64,000 nt of DNA from Streptomyces decoyicus (GCF_019880305.1 NZ_CP082301.1:62001-126000); one strand, 5' to 3'; counted from the stretch's first letter, positions 26,143 through 35,345 are shown. Notes: generated by a model from the letters alone, not told the origin. Numbers and translations: made by a program.

Positions 26143-26567
26143 TCAGCGGTCTACCCAGTCCGGCGCCCACACGTCGTGCGGGGTTCGCGGGCCTGCGGTG
26201 CGCAGACGGTCGCGTAGCGCGGTCGGCACGGGGTGCTGGTCTCCGCTGCGGAACAGCAGCACGTGCGGGTAGACCGGGGTCGGGTCGTGCAACGGGATGC
26301 ACCGTAGGTCGTGGGTCTGGGGCCACAGGTACCGGTCCCCGCTGCCGACGAGGGTGGCCAGCGAGGCCGAGTCGGCCAGCGCGTCCCCGTCCAGGCTCAG
26401 CCGGGAGCCTCGGGAGGTCCGCACCAGGAGCGTGACCTCTATGTGCCTCTCCAGGGCCGCGCTCCGCTTGGAGACCGCCTGCTGGCTGATCCCCAGCTCG
26501 TCGGCCGCAGCCTGGAACTGGCCGGTCTCGGCGACGGTCACGAACGTCCGCAGCGCTCAACATCCAC
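26143..26567 (-). pseudogene. LysR-type regulator with internal deletion and frameshift
   Basis: The start GTG at 26567 (VDVER) needs one missing base before LRTFVTVAETGQFQAAADEL. It then gives GISQQAVSKRSAALERHIEV and LLVRTSRGSRLSLDGDALAD, the complete LysR helix-turn-helix region. After this the protein jumps to what looks like a C-terminal end (YLWPQTHDLRCIPLHDPTPVY). The effector-binding domain is therefore deleted: about 140 residues remain instead of about 300. It is divergent from the acetyltransferase gene that it probably once controlled. Confidence 0.7.
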
Positions 26568-26582
26568 GCTTCCACCCTCCTT

Positions 26583-26601
26583 ACACAACCATGGGTTGTG
26601 T
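26583..26601. promoter_or_regulatory. Perfect inverted repeat, probable operator
   Basis: ACACAACC-ATG-GGTTGTGT is a perfect 8+8 inverted repeat in the short region between the LysR remnant and the divergent acetyltransferase gene. It is a good candidate for the old LysR-binding site. Confidence 0.55.
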
Positions 26602-26657
26602 CTGGTGTGGTGCAGGGTTGTTTGCTCGAGTGTTCTGCGCGGTGGTGGGATCAGCGC

Positions 26658-27209
26658 ATGTCTACCCGCACAGAGCAGGTCATGTATGTCCAGACGCCTG
26701 AGTTCGCGCGTCATGCGGAGCGGATCGTGGAGGTGACCGATGCGACGTCTCGACTGAACGGGCTTCCGTTCAGCGACAGCGAAGGTCGCGCGGAACTGCT
26801 TTCCGTTGTGTTCGGTGGCCCGCTGCCGGAGTCGGTGATGATCTACCCGCCGTTCTTTACGGAGTACGGGCTGAACACGACGTTCGGGGAGAACGTCTTC
26901 GTCAACCAGGGATGCACCTTCATGGACAAGGGAGGCATCCGTATCGGCAACGGCGTCATGATCGCCCCAAAGGTCAGCCTCATCACCGGAGGCCATCCAC
27001 TGCCCCTGGCCGAGCGCCGCGAGTACCTCTCCTTCGCCCCGATCGCCATCGAAGACGACGTCTGGATCGGGACGGCTGCCGTGATCACGCAGGGAGTGAC
27101 CATCGGTGCCGGTGCGGTGGTCGCTGCAGGCGCGGTGGTCACTCGTGATGTTCCTGCCGGCACCGTGGTCGCGGGAGTGCCCGCCCGGGTGATCAAGACG
27201 ATCGACTGA
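26658..27209 (+). CDS. Sugar O-acetyltransferase (maltose acetyltransferase family)
   Basis: This is a 183-residue protein from the ATG at 26658; the upstream site is weak (GTGGGAT). It has the left-handed beta-helix hexapeptide pattern IGNGVMIAPKVSLITGGHPL followed by IEDDVWIGTAAVITQGVTIG and AGAVVTRDVPAGTVVAGVPA. The His of TGGHPL is the usual catalytic residue of maltose/galactoside acetyltransferases, which use acetyl-CoA. The N-terminal helical domain (EFARHAERIVEVTDATSRLN) is also family-typical, so the gene is full length. The divergent regulator is decayed, so control may now be constitutive or by another factor. Confidence 0.88.
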   Translation: MSTRTEQVMYVQTPEFARHAERIVEVTDATSRLNGLPFSDSEGRAELLSVVFGGPLPESVMIYPPFFTEYGLNTTFGENVFVNQGCTFMDKGGIRIGNGVMIAPKVSLITGGHPLPLAERREYLSFAPIAIEDDVWIGTAAVITQGVTIGAGAVVAAGAVVTRDVPAGTVVAGVPARVIKTID

Positions 27210-27301
27210 GCCGGCCGGGCTGCCGACCCGGATGCGCAGCACCTCTGCGGTCTGATCCTGATGCCTCGTCACACCCGGCTGACCGACCGCAAGGTTCCCT
27301 G

Positions 27302-27678
27302 GCAAAAGGAGTTCGGGAAGGGACCACCGTGGTGATCCCGCACGTCGTGGTCGATGAGATCGATGCCAAGAGCTACCAGACGGGGGACAAGAAGATCTCG
27401 AAGCGGGCGCGCGGGGTCTTCCGGCTGCTGGAGTCGGTACTGGAGGAGAGATCCGAGGGAGGGAAGGCGGACGACGGGACAGCGGTACTGATCGCAGCAG
27501 ATGAGCCGGGGCACGCTCACCTCCCTGTGCCGGACGACTAGTTGGTGGCCTCGGCAGTGCGTCTGCAGCAGGCTGTCGCCCCGGTCGAGGTCGTCGTCGT
27601 CAGCCGCGACATCGGTGCGGACCCGGGCTGGTGCCTGGGGGGGTGTCGGCCCGGCGGCTCCCAGACAAGTACCTGATC
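27302..27678 (+). pseudogene. PIN-domain protein pseudogene
   Basis: The plus strand reads GVREGTTVVIPHVVVDEIDA and RARGVFRLLESVLEER, then LPVPDD followed by an in-frame TAG. VAPVEVVVVSRDIG comes next and, after a frameshift, RRLPDKYLIEGGD. This is a PIN ribonuclease-like domain of actinobacterial type that is missing its N-terminal Asp motif and is broken by a nonsense codon and a frameshift. Confidence 0.6.
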
Positions 27679-28438
27679 GAGGGCGGTGACCTTCACCAGG
27701 CAGCCTTGGAGCAGGCAGCAGGCGAACTCGTACCAGGCGGAGGTGCACAGCAGCAGTCCGAGTCGAGTGATTCGGCCGGTCCATCCCCCAGCGCGGATGC
27801 ACCGGCGCGTTCAGGCGAGCGGGCTGACCAGAGGGCTGAAGTGTCGCGACCACGGGCAAGAGGTGACAACAGCATCAGCCCTCCCGGACAGCCGGCTTCG
27901 TGTCCGGGCTGGCCAGGGCCCTTGTCCGGAGGCGTCCCGGACAGCCCGCACACCTCCCACAAGCCGGATGGCGGAAACGTTCGCCCAGGGTGCGAGCCTG
28001 CTCCGCCCTCCTCCGCTAAGCCCTGACACGGACACCGTTGCCGCGGTAACCGGAGAACTCGCGGGGCGTTCTACGGGCCGTATGGATCCGCGCTCCTGCA
28101 CACAGCTGCTCCAAGTCTCCCTCCCAGGATTCGACGGACGGGTGCTGCCAGACCTGCTCCACCTTGCGCGCCGTCTCGGAGGCTGAACCGGGTCTTGCTC
28201 ATCAATCGAGGTGCGAACGAGCCTGTCTGGTTGTGGTGGTGGGGCACCGGCGCCATTGCCGAGGAAGTCGACCGCTGCCGGCCTGTCTTGTCCGACGAAT
28301 CGGCAGACGATGAACCGGCGCGGGGTGCGGAAGACCTGTGAATGGTTCGCGCACGACGCCCCCTTGCTCCCGAATCCGCTCGACCGCCGCCCGCCCGGAG
28401 AAGAACGGAACTACCCGATCCTCGATGCCGCCCCACGA
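27679..28438. other. No gene recognised
   Basis: About 760 bases contain only low-complexity open frames on both strands. No domain or RNA was recognised; it is probably decayed sequence. Confidence 0.4.
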
Positions 28439-28701
28439 GGGGGCTCCAACAGGAGTGGCTCGACCGCTTCGAGACCGCCCTGCGCGGCCTGCCCGACCGC
28501 CAGCGGCAACATTCGCTGCTCCCCCTGCTGCACGCCTTCGCCAGGCCGGAGAAGCCCCTGTCCGGCTCCGCCCTGCCGGCGGACCAATTCCGCGCGGGAG
28601 TACGGGCTGCCGCCCTCAACAAGGAAAACGACATCCCCCATCTCTCGCAGGACCTGATCACCAAGTACGTGGCGGACCTTCGGTCACAGCGCCTGCTGTG
28701 A
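28439..28701 (+). pseudogene. Thioester-reductase C-terminal remnant (carboxylic acid reductase/NRPS type)
   Basis: The plus strand reads EWLDRFETALRGLPDRQRQH, SLLPLLHAFARPEKPL and DIPHLSQDLITKYVADLRSQ, ending RLL and TGA at 28699-28701. This is the extreme C terminus of the short-chain-dehydrogenase-like R domain found in carboxylic acid reductases and reductase-terminated NRPSs. All upstream domains are gone. Confidence 0.6.
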
Positions 28702-29203
28702 CCGAGCCCAGGCGGACGATCACCGCAGGGGACGCCGCTTCGGCGCGGAGGGCCTGAGTCCCCGCCGGCCGGGGCGGGTGACTGGCAGGCATGAGGCGCC
28801 TGGCCTTGGTCTGGCGAGGCAGGCATTTCACGGGTTCTGCAAGGCGTACACCTGGGACGGCACGGCGGTTCCGTCCTCGGCGGGCCGGTCGGATGTGCCG
28901 GTGCGGGGGAACCCGGCTTGGGCCAGGTCGCGGCCGGACACCGGGTTGGCGGGTGGTACAAGGACTCCATCGCTCGCACTCGACCGAAGACTGGGCCTGG
29001 GCCGATCGGTCGGCAGGATGCCCGTTGCCGACCTCCTCATCCGGCGCCCCGGCCAACTGGCCTCTCGTTGCATAGGGTTGCGGGCCGCTTCCTCGTCTCG
29101 GCGCCGTGAGGGAAACGGAACGCCTGACGGCTGCGGCAGACGAGGTGACCAGAGTCTCCGACGGACTCCGCGCGGTCCAGCCCTTGACCGCAGAGTGACC
29201 CGA
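28702..29203. other. No gene recognised
   Basis: About 500 bases lie downstream of the isonitrile operon. Open frames exist on both strands but none has family-like sequence or a good ribosome site, and no clear hairpin was seen. Confidence 0.4.
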
Positions 29204-30136
29204 TCAGCTCTGTGCGAAGTGGCTGGCCCTGCCGTCTTGCCGTACCAGTCTGCCGAGCTGGGCAGCTCTTGCGCGGGGCATGAGGGTCCAGGTGCCGTCG
29301 GTGCGATGCAGAGCGGCGGAGTGCCAGGGGGTGGTCCAGACGTCGGGGGCGTCGAGGAGGCGGATGCCGAACTTGGGGGCGCCGATGGGCTGGGGGTGGA
29401 TGGACAGGCGTACGGCGTGGGGGCGGTGTTCGGCGATCAGGTCACCCCAGGCGCGGCTGCGCTGGATCACGCCGTAGGCGCGTTGCCGGCATGCGCGTTG
29501 GAGGGCGGACCGGGTCCCTGCGTGGTCGGCGGTGTCCTCGGCGAGGAAGCGGGTGATGCCGCGGTAGAGGGCGAGGGCCTGGGCGTCGGCGCGGATCTCG
29601 GCACGCAGTGCGTCCAGGGTGGGGGCGTAGCGCTGGTGGACGTGTGCGCGCTTCGTGTCGTGCGGGAGGTCGCCGAGAACGTCGCGCAGGTCGAAGACGG
29701 AGAGTCTCTGAAGCCCCCATCGGGCTATGAGTGTGCGTAGTTCGTCGGCGTAGGCGTCTATGTGCTCGTCGGAGACGTGGATGAGGTCGCCGAAGACGTG
29801 GCCGTCGGAGCAGATGATGACGCGGGCGCCGGGTGGGTAGATCCGCTCGATCTCGGCGCACAGGGTGTCCAGGAAGGTGAGGGAGAGACGTTCTCCCTGG
29901 TCGGGGAGGTGGCCGAGGACCTTGGCCGGGTTGGGAGACTTGCAGGGAAAGCCGGGCAAGGTGAAGACAATGGGGGCACCGCGGCCCACGTAATGAGCCA
30001 TTCGGTGAATTTGGTGGGGGAATGCCTCCGCGGTCGCCGGGGCCCGGTCGGTCGTGCGGTGATGGGGCAGGAGCAGTTTCAGGATCGTGGCGCCGATGCT
30101 CGTGGGGGAAGTGTCCGGCGCGGTCGTCAGTGGCAT
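29204..30136 (-). CDS. isnA: Isocyanide (isonitrile) synthase, PvcA/IsnA/DIT1 family
   Basis: This is a 310-residue protein from the ATG at 30136 with GGAGGAATGAC upstream. The core GRGAPIVFTLPGFPCKSPNP, KVLGHLPDQGERLSLTFLD and ARVIICSDGHVFGDLI is diagnostic for the pyoverdine/dityrosine biosynthesis family. Its characterised bacterial members convert the amino group of Tyr or Trp to an isonitrile using a ribulose-5-phosphate carbon. It is the last gene of a minus-strand operon, 134 bases after the P450. No non-haem-iron PvcB/IsnB partner is present, so the product would keep its carboxylate, consistent with the amidotransferase encoded upstream. Tyr as substrate is inferred from pathway logic. 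Confidence 0.88.
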   Translation of the reverse strand: MPLTTAPDTSPTSIGATILKLLLPHHRTTDRAPATAEAFPHQIHRMAHYVGRGAPIVFTLPGFPCKSPNPAKVLGHLPDQGERLSLTFLDTLCAEIERIYPPGARVIICSDGHVFGDLIHVSDEHIDAYADELRTLIARWGLQRLSVFDLRDVLGDLPHDTKRAHVHQRYAPTLDALRAEIRADAQALALYRGITRFLAEDTADHAGTRSALQRACRQRAYGVIQRSRAWGDLIAEHRPHAVRLSIHPQPIGAPKFGIRLLDAPDVWTTPWHSAALHRTDGTWTLMPRARAAQLGRLVRQDGRASHFAQS

Positions 30137-30270
30137 GTCATTCCTCCGGAGCGTATGGGGGCACGTCGGAATGGCGCCGTGGCGGAGGGCCGGGCGCCGG
30201 TGGTCAGTGGGCAGGTCAGCTGGGGTCCGGTGAGGACACGCAGCCGGTCCCGGTCAGTCGGAGGCCGGCA

Positions 30271-31545
30271 TCAGAGGCGGCGGTCGTAGTCGACGGGCAG
30301 GTGGTTGGTACCGCGGCCGAGGACGGCTGGGATCCACTCGATGTCCTCGTCCCTGAGGGCCAGCTGGAGGCCGGGCAGCCGGGTGAGCAGGGTGCCGAGG
30401 GCGATCTGGAGTTCGGTGCGGGCGAGAGCGGCGCCGGGACAGAAGTGGACACCGTGGCCGAAGGCGAGGTGGGGGTTGGGGGTGCGGTCGAGGTCGAGGG
30501 TGTCGGGGTCGGGGAAGCGACGGGGGTCGCGGTTGGCCGCGCAGAGGGAGACGATCACCGAATCGCCGGCCGGGACTTCGGTGCCGTGCAGGTCGTTGTC
30601 CTGGTCGAAGAAGCGCCAGGTGGTCAGTTCGAAGGCGCTGTCGTAGCGGAGGAGTTCCTCGACCGCACGGGGCAGGAGGTCCGGGTGGTCACGTAGGCGG
30701 GTGAGCTGGTCAGGGTGGCGGAAGAGGGCGATCAGGGCGGTGGTGATCTGGTTGGTGACCGGTTCCTGGCCGGCGACGAGGAGCTGGAAGATCATGGAGT
30801 CCAGCTCTTCCGGGGACAGTTCGCGGCGATCGCGGGCCACAACGAGGCGGCTGAGCAGGTCGTCCTCCCAGTGCTCGCGCTTGTGGTCGACTACCTCGGC
30901 GATGTAACTCTGCAGGCCGTGGAGGCGGGCTTCGTACCGCGGTCGTCCGGGGTCGGTGGGGCCGACCGGCTGGACGACCTTGCCCCAGTCGCGGTCGAAG
31001 CGGTCGGCCAGCTCCTGCGGGAGACCGATCACTTCGGCGAGGACCTGGAAGGGGAAGCGGGCGGCGAAGGCCGCGACCAGATCGGCGGGGCCGGTCTCGG
31101 GCAGTGCATCGACGAGAGCGTCCGCCAGTTGCTGGAAGCGGGGGCGGAGCTGCTCGATGCGGCGTGGGGTGAAGGCGTCGGTGACGAAGCGCCGCATGCG
31201 AGTGTGCTTCGGCGCGTCCTGGTGAAGGAGGTGGACCTGGAGCTGGGAGTGCTGGGGTTCGGGCATGATCGAGGCACGGGAGCGCCAGCGGTCATTGCCA
31301 CGTTCGTGGTTCTTGCCCAGGCGGTCGTCGTTCAACGCGGAATGTGCGGCTTCGTAGCCGGTGACGAGCCAGGCTTGTACCCCGCTGGGGAAGAGGACCC
31401 GGTGGACCGGCCCGGCCTCGCGCATCTGCTCGTACAGGGGGTACGGGTTGGCCTTGTAGGGGCAGCCCGTCAGCGGGACCGGATCGGGCAGGGGCTCGGG
31501 CCGGGGCTTCGGCTCGATGTCCGGCCGGGGTTCCTGGAGGGTCAT
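30271..31545 (-). CDS. Cytochrome P450
   Basis: This is a 424-residue soluble P450 from the ATG at 31545 with GAGGAG upstream, starting 9 bases after the amidotransferase stop. The haem-binding loop is FGHGVHFCPGA (Cys369) and the ExxR motif is at 297-300. The I-helix reads AGQEP (258-262), with Pro262 where most P450s have the Thr that delivers protons for O-O cleavage. Altered acid-alcohol pairs are often seen in P450s doing radical coupling or other unusual chemistry. In this operon the likely role is oxidative coupling or modification of an isocyano-tyrosine unit. Redox partners are not encoded nearby. Confidence 0.92.
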   Translation of the reverse strand: MTLQEPRPDIEPKPRPEPLPDPVPLTGCPYKANPYPLYEQMREAGPVHRVLFPSGVQAWLVTGYEAAHSALNDDRLGKNHERGNDRWRSRASIMPEPQHSQLQVHLLHQDAPKHTRMRRFVTDAFTPRRIEQLRPRFQQLADALVDALPETGPADLVAAFAARFPFQVLAEVIGLPQELADRFDRDWGKVVQPVGPTDPGRPRYEARLHGLQSYIAEVVDHKREHWEDDLLSRLVVARDRRELSPEELDSMIFQLLVAGQEPVTNQITTALIALFRHPDQLTRLRDHPDLLPRAVEELLRYDSAFELTTWRFFDQDNDLHGTEVPAGDSVIVSLCAANRDPRRFPDPDTLDLDRTPNPHLAFGHGVHFCPGAALARTELQIALGTLLTRLPGLQLALRDEDIEWIPAVLGRGTNHLPVDYDRRL

Positions 31546-31554
31546 GCGGGCTCC

Positions 31555-33381
31555 TCAGAGGGCGAGTTCGGGCTGGTAGTGGTCCAGCCACAGGGCGAGG
31601 TCGACGACGCGTTCGAGGCGCAGACGATGGCCCCACTCCAACTGGTCGGGCGGCGTGTCCAGGCAGGGCTTGATGCGGGTCTCGTCGGCCAGGGCGCGGA
31701 CCTGATCGACGGACAGGGCATCACGGGCCATGTCCTGTAGGCCGCGGTTGTAGTCGGGGTGGTGGGTGGCCGGGTAGTGGTTCTTGGGGCGGTGCAGCAC
31801 GGAATCGGGGGCGAGTCCGGTGCCGGCCGCGCGCAGCAGGCTCTTCTCGCGGCCGTCGAAGCTCTTGAGGGCCCAGGGGGTGGTGAAGGCGTACTCCACG
31901 AGGCGGTGTTCGCAGTACGGGACGCGGACCTCCAGACCCTGGGCCATGCTCAACCGGTCCTTGCGGTGCAGGAGTTGGCGTAGCCAGCGGGTCAGGGACA
32001 GGTGCTGCATCTCGCGTTGCCGGTGCTCGGTGGGCGTCTCGCCGTCCAGATGTGGTACGGCGGCCAACGCGCTGCGGTACGTGTCGTCGCGGAACTCGCC
32101 GATGCGAAGGCCGAGTTCGGGGTTCAGCGGCATGGCGGCCTCGTCGCCGGTCACCAGCAGCCAGGGGAAGGTCTCGGCAGCGAGCGCCTTCGGGTTGTGG
32201 AACCAGGGGTAGCCGCCGAAGACCTCGTCCGCGGCCTCACCTGACAGGGCGACGGTGGAGTGCTTGCGGATCTCGCCGAACAGCAGGTAGAGCGAGGTGT
32301 CCATGTCGCCGACGCCGATCGGCGAGTCCCTCGCCACGACGACCGCCTTGCGGTGCTCGGGGTCGAGCAGGGCGCGCGGGTCGAGAACGACCGTGCTGTG
32401 GTCGGTGCCGATGAAGGCGCCGGCCTCGATGGAGTAAGGGGTGTCGTGACCGGTGCGCAGGACGTCACCGGTGAACTGCGCAGCCTGGTCGCTGTAGTCG
32501 ACGGCATAGGAGCGGATACGGGCGCCCGGTCCTTCGCGCAGCCGGAGTTCGTCGGCGAGTAGGGCGGTCAGCACGGTGGAGTCGATGCCGCCGGACAGCA
32601 GGCTGCACAGCGGGACGTCGGCCTCCAGCTGGCTGCGGGCGGCCGTGCCGACCAGTTCACGGATCCGCTCCACGGTCGTTTCCCGGTCGTCGTTGTGTAC
32701 GTCGGCCTCCAGCTGCCAGTAGCGGCGCTCGCGGATGCCCTTCCGGTCCAGGACGAGCAGGCCACCGGGCTCGACCTCCCGCACCCCGGACCACACCGTC
32801 GGACCGGTGTTGAACAGCAGGCTGTACGCCTCCCGCAGACCGTCGGCGTCCACGCGGGGCCGTATCTCCGGGTGGGCGAACAGTGCCTTGGGCTCGGAGG
32901 CGAAGGCCAGACCACCGTCGACGACCGCCCAGAACAGCGGCTTGACGCCGAGCCGGTCGCGCACCAGCACCAGCCGCTGGGCACGCTCGTCCCAGACGGC
33001 GAAAGCGAACATGCCCTCCAGGTGGTCGGCGACGTCCTCGCCCCACTCCGCGTACGCACGCAGCACCACCTCGGTGTCGCTGCGCGTACGGAAGGCATGT
33101 CCTCGGCCGCGCAGCTCGGCCCGCAGCTCGTGGTGGTTGTAGACCTCGCCGCTGTAGCCGAGCACGAGGTCCGGCTCGTCGGGCCGGTCGGTCATCGGCT
33201 GCACCCCGCCTTCGAGATCGATGACGGCCAGGCGGCGGTGACCGATCGCGGCCCGTTCGCCGAGCCAGACGCCGCCGGCATCGGGACCGCGTGGCGTGAG
33301 GGTGGCGGTCATGGCCTTGATGACGGGGGCCTGAGTACGGGCGTCGCCGTGAAAGCACGCCCAGCCGGTGATTCCGCACAT
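31555..33381 (-). CDS. asnB: Glutamine-dependent asparagine-synthetase-type amidotransferase
   Basis: This is an intact 608-residue protein from the ATG at 33381 with GGAGCGG upstream. It begins Met-Cys-Gly-Ile, so the glutaminase nucleophile Cys2 is present after Met removal, and RGPDAGG and GEVYNHHELR follow. The ATP-pyrophosphatase loop is SGGIDS (263-268). Unlike the lasso C protein, this is a complete ammonia-transferring enzyme. Inside an isonitrile operon it probably converts a carboxylate of the pathway intermediate to a primary amide rather than serving asparagine supply. The gap is 17 bases to the MFS gene and 9 bases to the P450. Confidence 0.9.
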   Translation of the reverse strand: MCGITGWACFHGDARTQAPVIKAMTATLTPRGPDAGGVWLGERAAIGHRRLAVIDLEGGVQPMTDRPDEPDLVLGYSGEVYNHHELRAELRGRGHAFRTRSDTEVVLRAYAEWGEDVADHLEGMFAFAVWDERAQRLVLVRDRLGVKPLFWAVVDGGLAFASEPKALFAHPEIRPRVDADGLREAYSLLFNTGPTVWSGVREVEPGGLLVLDRKGIRERRYWQLEADVHNDDRETTVERIRELVGTAARSQLEADVPLCSLLSGGIDSTVLTALLADELRLREGPGARIRSYAVDYSDQAAQFTGDVLRTGHDTPYSIEAGAFIGTDHSTVVLDPRALLDPEHRKAVVVARDSPIGVGDMDTSLYLLFGEIRKHSTVALSGEAADEVFGGYPWFHNPKALAAETFPWLLVTGDEAAMPLNPELGLRIGEFRDDTYRSALAAVPHLDGETPTEHRQREMQHLSLTRWLRQLLHRKDRLSMAQGLEVRVPYCEHRLVEYAFTTPWALKSFDGREKSLLRAAGTGLAPDSVLHRPKNHYPATHHPDYNRGLQDMARDALSVDQVRALADETRIKPCLDTPPDQLEWGHRLRLERVVDLALWLDHYQPELAL

Positions 33382-33398
33382 AGGGGGCCGCTCCTTGT

Positions 33399-34808
33399 TC
33401 AGGTATGGGCGGCGGGCGCCGCGTCGGTGGTCTTCTCGGGCGCATCGGCCCGGCGGCGGCCGGGCAGTGCCAGCAGCGGTACCGCGAGACAGGCGCCGGT
33501 GGCTGCCAGGGCGAGCCCGGCGTGTACGCCATCACCGGGTCCGGCAAGGCCCCAGACCGCGGTGGCCAGGGCCGGGCCGAGGGTGAAACCGAGGCTGCGG
33601 GCGAATTGCACCGTGGATCCGACGGTGGCGATCCGATCCGGTGGGGCGGCACCCATGACCAGGGCCTGGGTGGGACCGCCGTTGAGGCCCATGCCTATAC
33701 CGGCCAGTGCCAGCCGCCAGGCCACCTCCCACGATGACCAGCCATTGCCCAGCGGGACGAGCAGCAGCAGACCGGCGGCCGTGAGCAAGGCCCCGATGGC
33801 CGCCACCGGCCGCGCGCCGTACCGGTCGGCCAGGCGCCCGCCGAGCGGCCCGGCCAGGCCCATGCCGAGCGGGAAGGCGAGCACCGTGAGCCCGGTGGTG
33901 GTGGCACTGACGCCGTCGTCGCGCTGGAGGTGCAGGGCGACGACGTAGTGCATGGCGGCGAATCCGGCGGCCAGGGCGAGCACCGCTCCGTGCGCCCGGG
34001 ACAGTCCCGGGACCCGCAGCACGCCGATGTCCGGACGGCACCCCGGACCACGCAGCCACCACCACAGCGGCGGAACGGCAGCGAGCACAAGCACCAGCCA
34101 CCCCGGATCGTTCGACGCCAGGGTCAGTGTCAGCAACAGCGCCGCCACACCCGTGGCCACCAGCAGCGCATCCACCAGCGATCGCCGGTCGGGCCACCGC
34201 AGCCGACCGTCCCGCGGCATCGTCCTCCACGCCACGACCAGGGCGAGCGCACAAAAGGGAATCTTGACGAGGAAGACGGAGGGCCAGCCGAAGTGGTCCA
34301 GCAGCAGGCCGCCCACGGCCGGTCCGGTCACCGCCCCCAGCGGCCCCAAGGTCGCAGGAACGCTCATCGCCCGCCCCCGCAGCTCCGGCCGTACCGAGCG
34401 CATCGCGAGCACAGGCATCAGCACGAACAACACCGCCGCGAACGCGCCCTGCGCAAAGCGGGCGGCGATCAACCAGGCCGCCCAGGGGGCGCAAGCGGCC
34501 AGGGCACTGCACAGGCCGAAGCCTGCGATCGCTGCCGACACTGCGGAGCGCAGCCCCGCGCCGTCCAGCCACCGACCGACCGGCAACAGCAGTGCCACCA
34601 CCGGGAGTTGATATGCCAGCGCCGCCCACTGGGCGGTCGCAGCGGACACGTGCAGGCCGTCGGCGATGTCCGCAAGTGCCACGTTGACGATGTTCATGTC
34701 GAGCATCGCCACGAAGGCCAACACCCCCGCCACGGCCACCAGCAGCCAGCGATCCTCACTGACGGGTTTGCGACCGGGCTGTTCCGACCCGGAATCGTCG
34801 AGTGTCAC
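33399..34808 (-). CDS. MFS exporter (DHA2-like)
   Basis: This is a 469-residue protein from a GTG at 34808 with GGTGAGG upstream. It has about 14 hydrophobic helices, the motif DMNIVNVALADIADGL in helix 1 and GRWLDGAG / GGRLADRYGARP in the cytoplasmic loops (motif A). This is typical of the DHA2 drug:proton antiporter group. As first gene of the isonitrile operon it most likely exports the product. The soluble ends are short, with no fused domain. Confidence 0.88.
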   Translation of the reverse strand: MTLDDSGSEQPGRKPVSEDRWLLVAVAGVLAFVAMLDMNIVNVALADIADGLHVSAATAQWAALAYQLPVVALLLPVGRWLDGAGLRSAVSAAIAGFGLCSALAACAPWAAWLIAARFAQGAFAAVLFVLMPVLAMRSVRPELRGRAMSVPATLGPLGAVTGPAVGGLLLDHFGWPSVFLVKIPFCALALVVAWRTMPRDGRLRWPDRRSLVDALLVATGVAALLLTLTLASNDPGWLVLVLAAVPPLWWWLRGPGCRPDIGVLRVPGLSRAHGAVLALAAGFAAMHYVVALHLQRDDGVSATTTGLTVLAFPLGMGLAGPLGGRLADRYGARPVAAIGALLTAAGLLLLVPLGNGWSSWEVAWRLALAGIGMGLNGGPTQALVMGAAPPDRIATVGSTVQFARSLGFTLGPALATAVWGLAGPGDGVHAGLALAATGACLAVPLLALPGRRRADAPEKTTDAAPAAHT

Positions 34809-35116
34809 CCTTCCCCCTCACCGACGCGGGCTGCCGGGATGGCAGCCTCGAACAAGAAGTCGGAAGGAGACGGCGGTGAGTTCCCACGCCCGCCCGAAAA
34901 ACATACCGATCAGACGAAGACCTCTGCACCGATCACCCGAGTCGGATGGGGTCTCGTGAGCCGGGCGCTGGTGCCGGGCGTCGGAATCGGCACATCAGCT
35001 GGGGAACTTCGAGCACCGATCAGCCGACTACTGAGGTGCCGGGCTGGACTGAACACCCCGCCCCTGCGGATCCGAACCCTCACGTCAAAGCCGCACCGAA
35101 ATCCAGGAGTTGTGCC
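34809..35116. promoter_or_regulatory. Divergent control region between MFS and copper chaperone genes
   Basis: The 308 bases between two outward-facing transcription units should hold both promoters. A short hairpin (GTGCCG...CGGCAC, 34971-34993) is visible. I looked for a CsoR-like operator (GC-rich palindrome with TAC and GTA ends) and did not find a convincing one. No gene is seen. Confidence 0.4.
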
Positions 35117-35332
35117 ATGCCCCAGAAGCAGTACCACGTCACCGGAATGAGCTGCGAGCACTGCGTGGCGAGCATCAAAGAAGAGGTTTCGGAGGTGCCC
35201 GGTGTGAGCGAGGTTGTGGTCGATCTCGCCGCGGGCGCCGTCACGGTGCACGGCGCTGACCTCGACGACGAGCGGCTGCGTGCTGCCATCGTCGAGGCCG
35301 GGTACGGCGTCGACGACTCGATCGCCGCCTGA
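35117..35332 (+). CDS. copZ: Heavy-metal-associated (CopZ-like) copper chaperone
   Basis: This is a 71-residue protein from the ATG at 35117 with CAGGAG upstream. It has the ferredoxin-like HMA fold with the metal motif MSCEHC (GMSCEHCVASIKEEVSEV) and a full strand-helix-strand ending EAGYGVDDS. CopZ proteins carry Cu(I) through the cytosol to CopA ATPases or repressors. It stands alone on the plus strand between the isonitrile operon and the uptake operon, with a strong hairpin after it. Confidence 0.92.
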   Translation: MPQKQYHVTGMSCEHCVASIKEEVSEVPGVSEVVVDLAAGAVTVHGADLDDERLRAAIVEAGYGVDDSIAA

Positions 35333-35345
35333 CCTTGCTGCTGAC

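Noticed and set aside
34930..35060. Possible cobalamin-type riboswitch before copZ
   Set aside because: The short hairpin and GC-rich boxes do not include the conserved B12-box or other core elements, and the gene is a copper chaperone.
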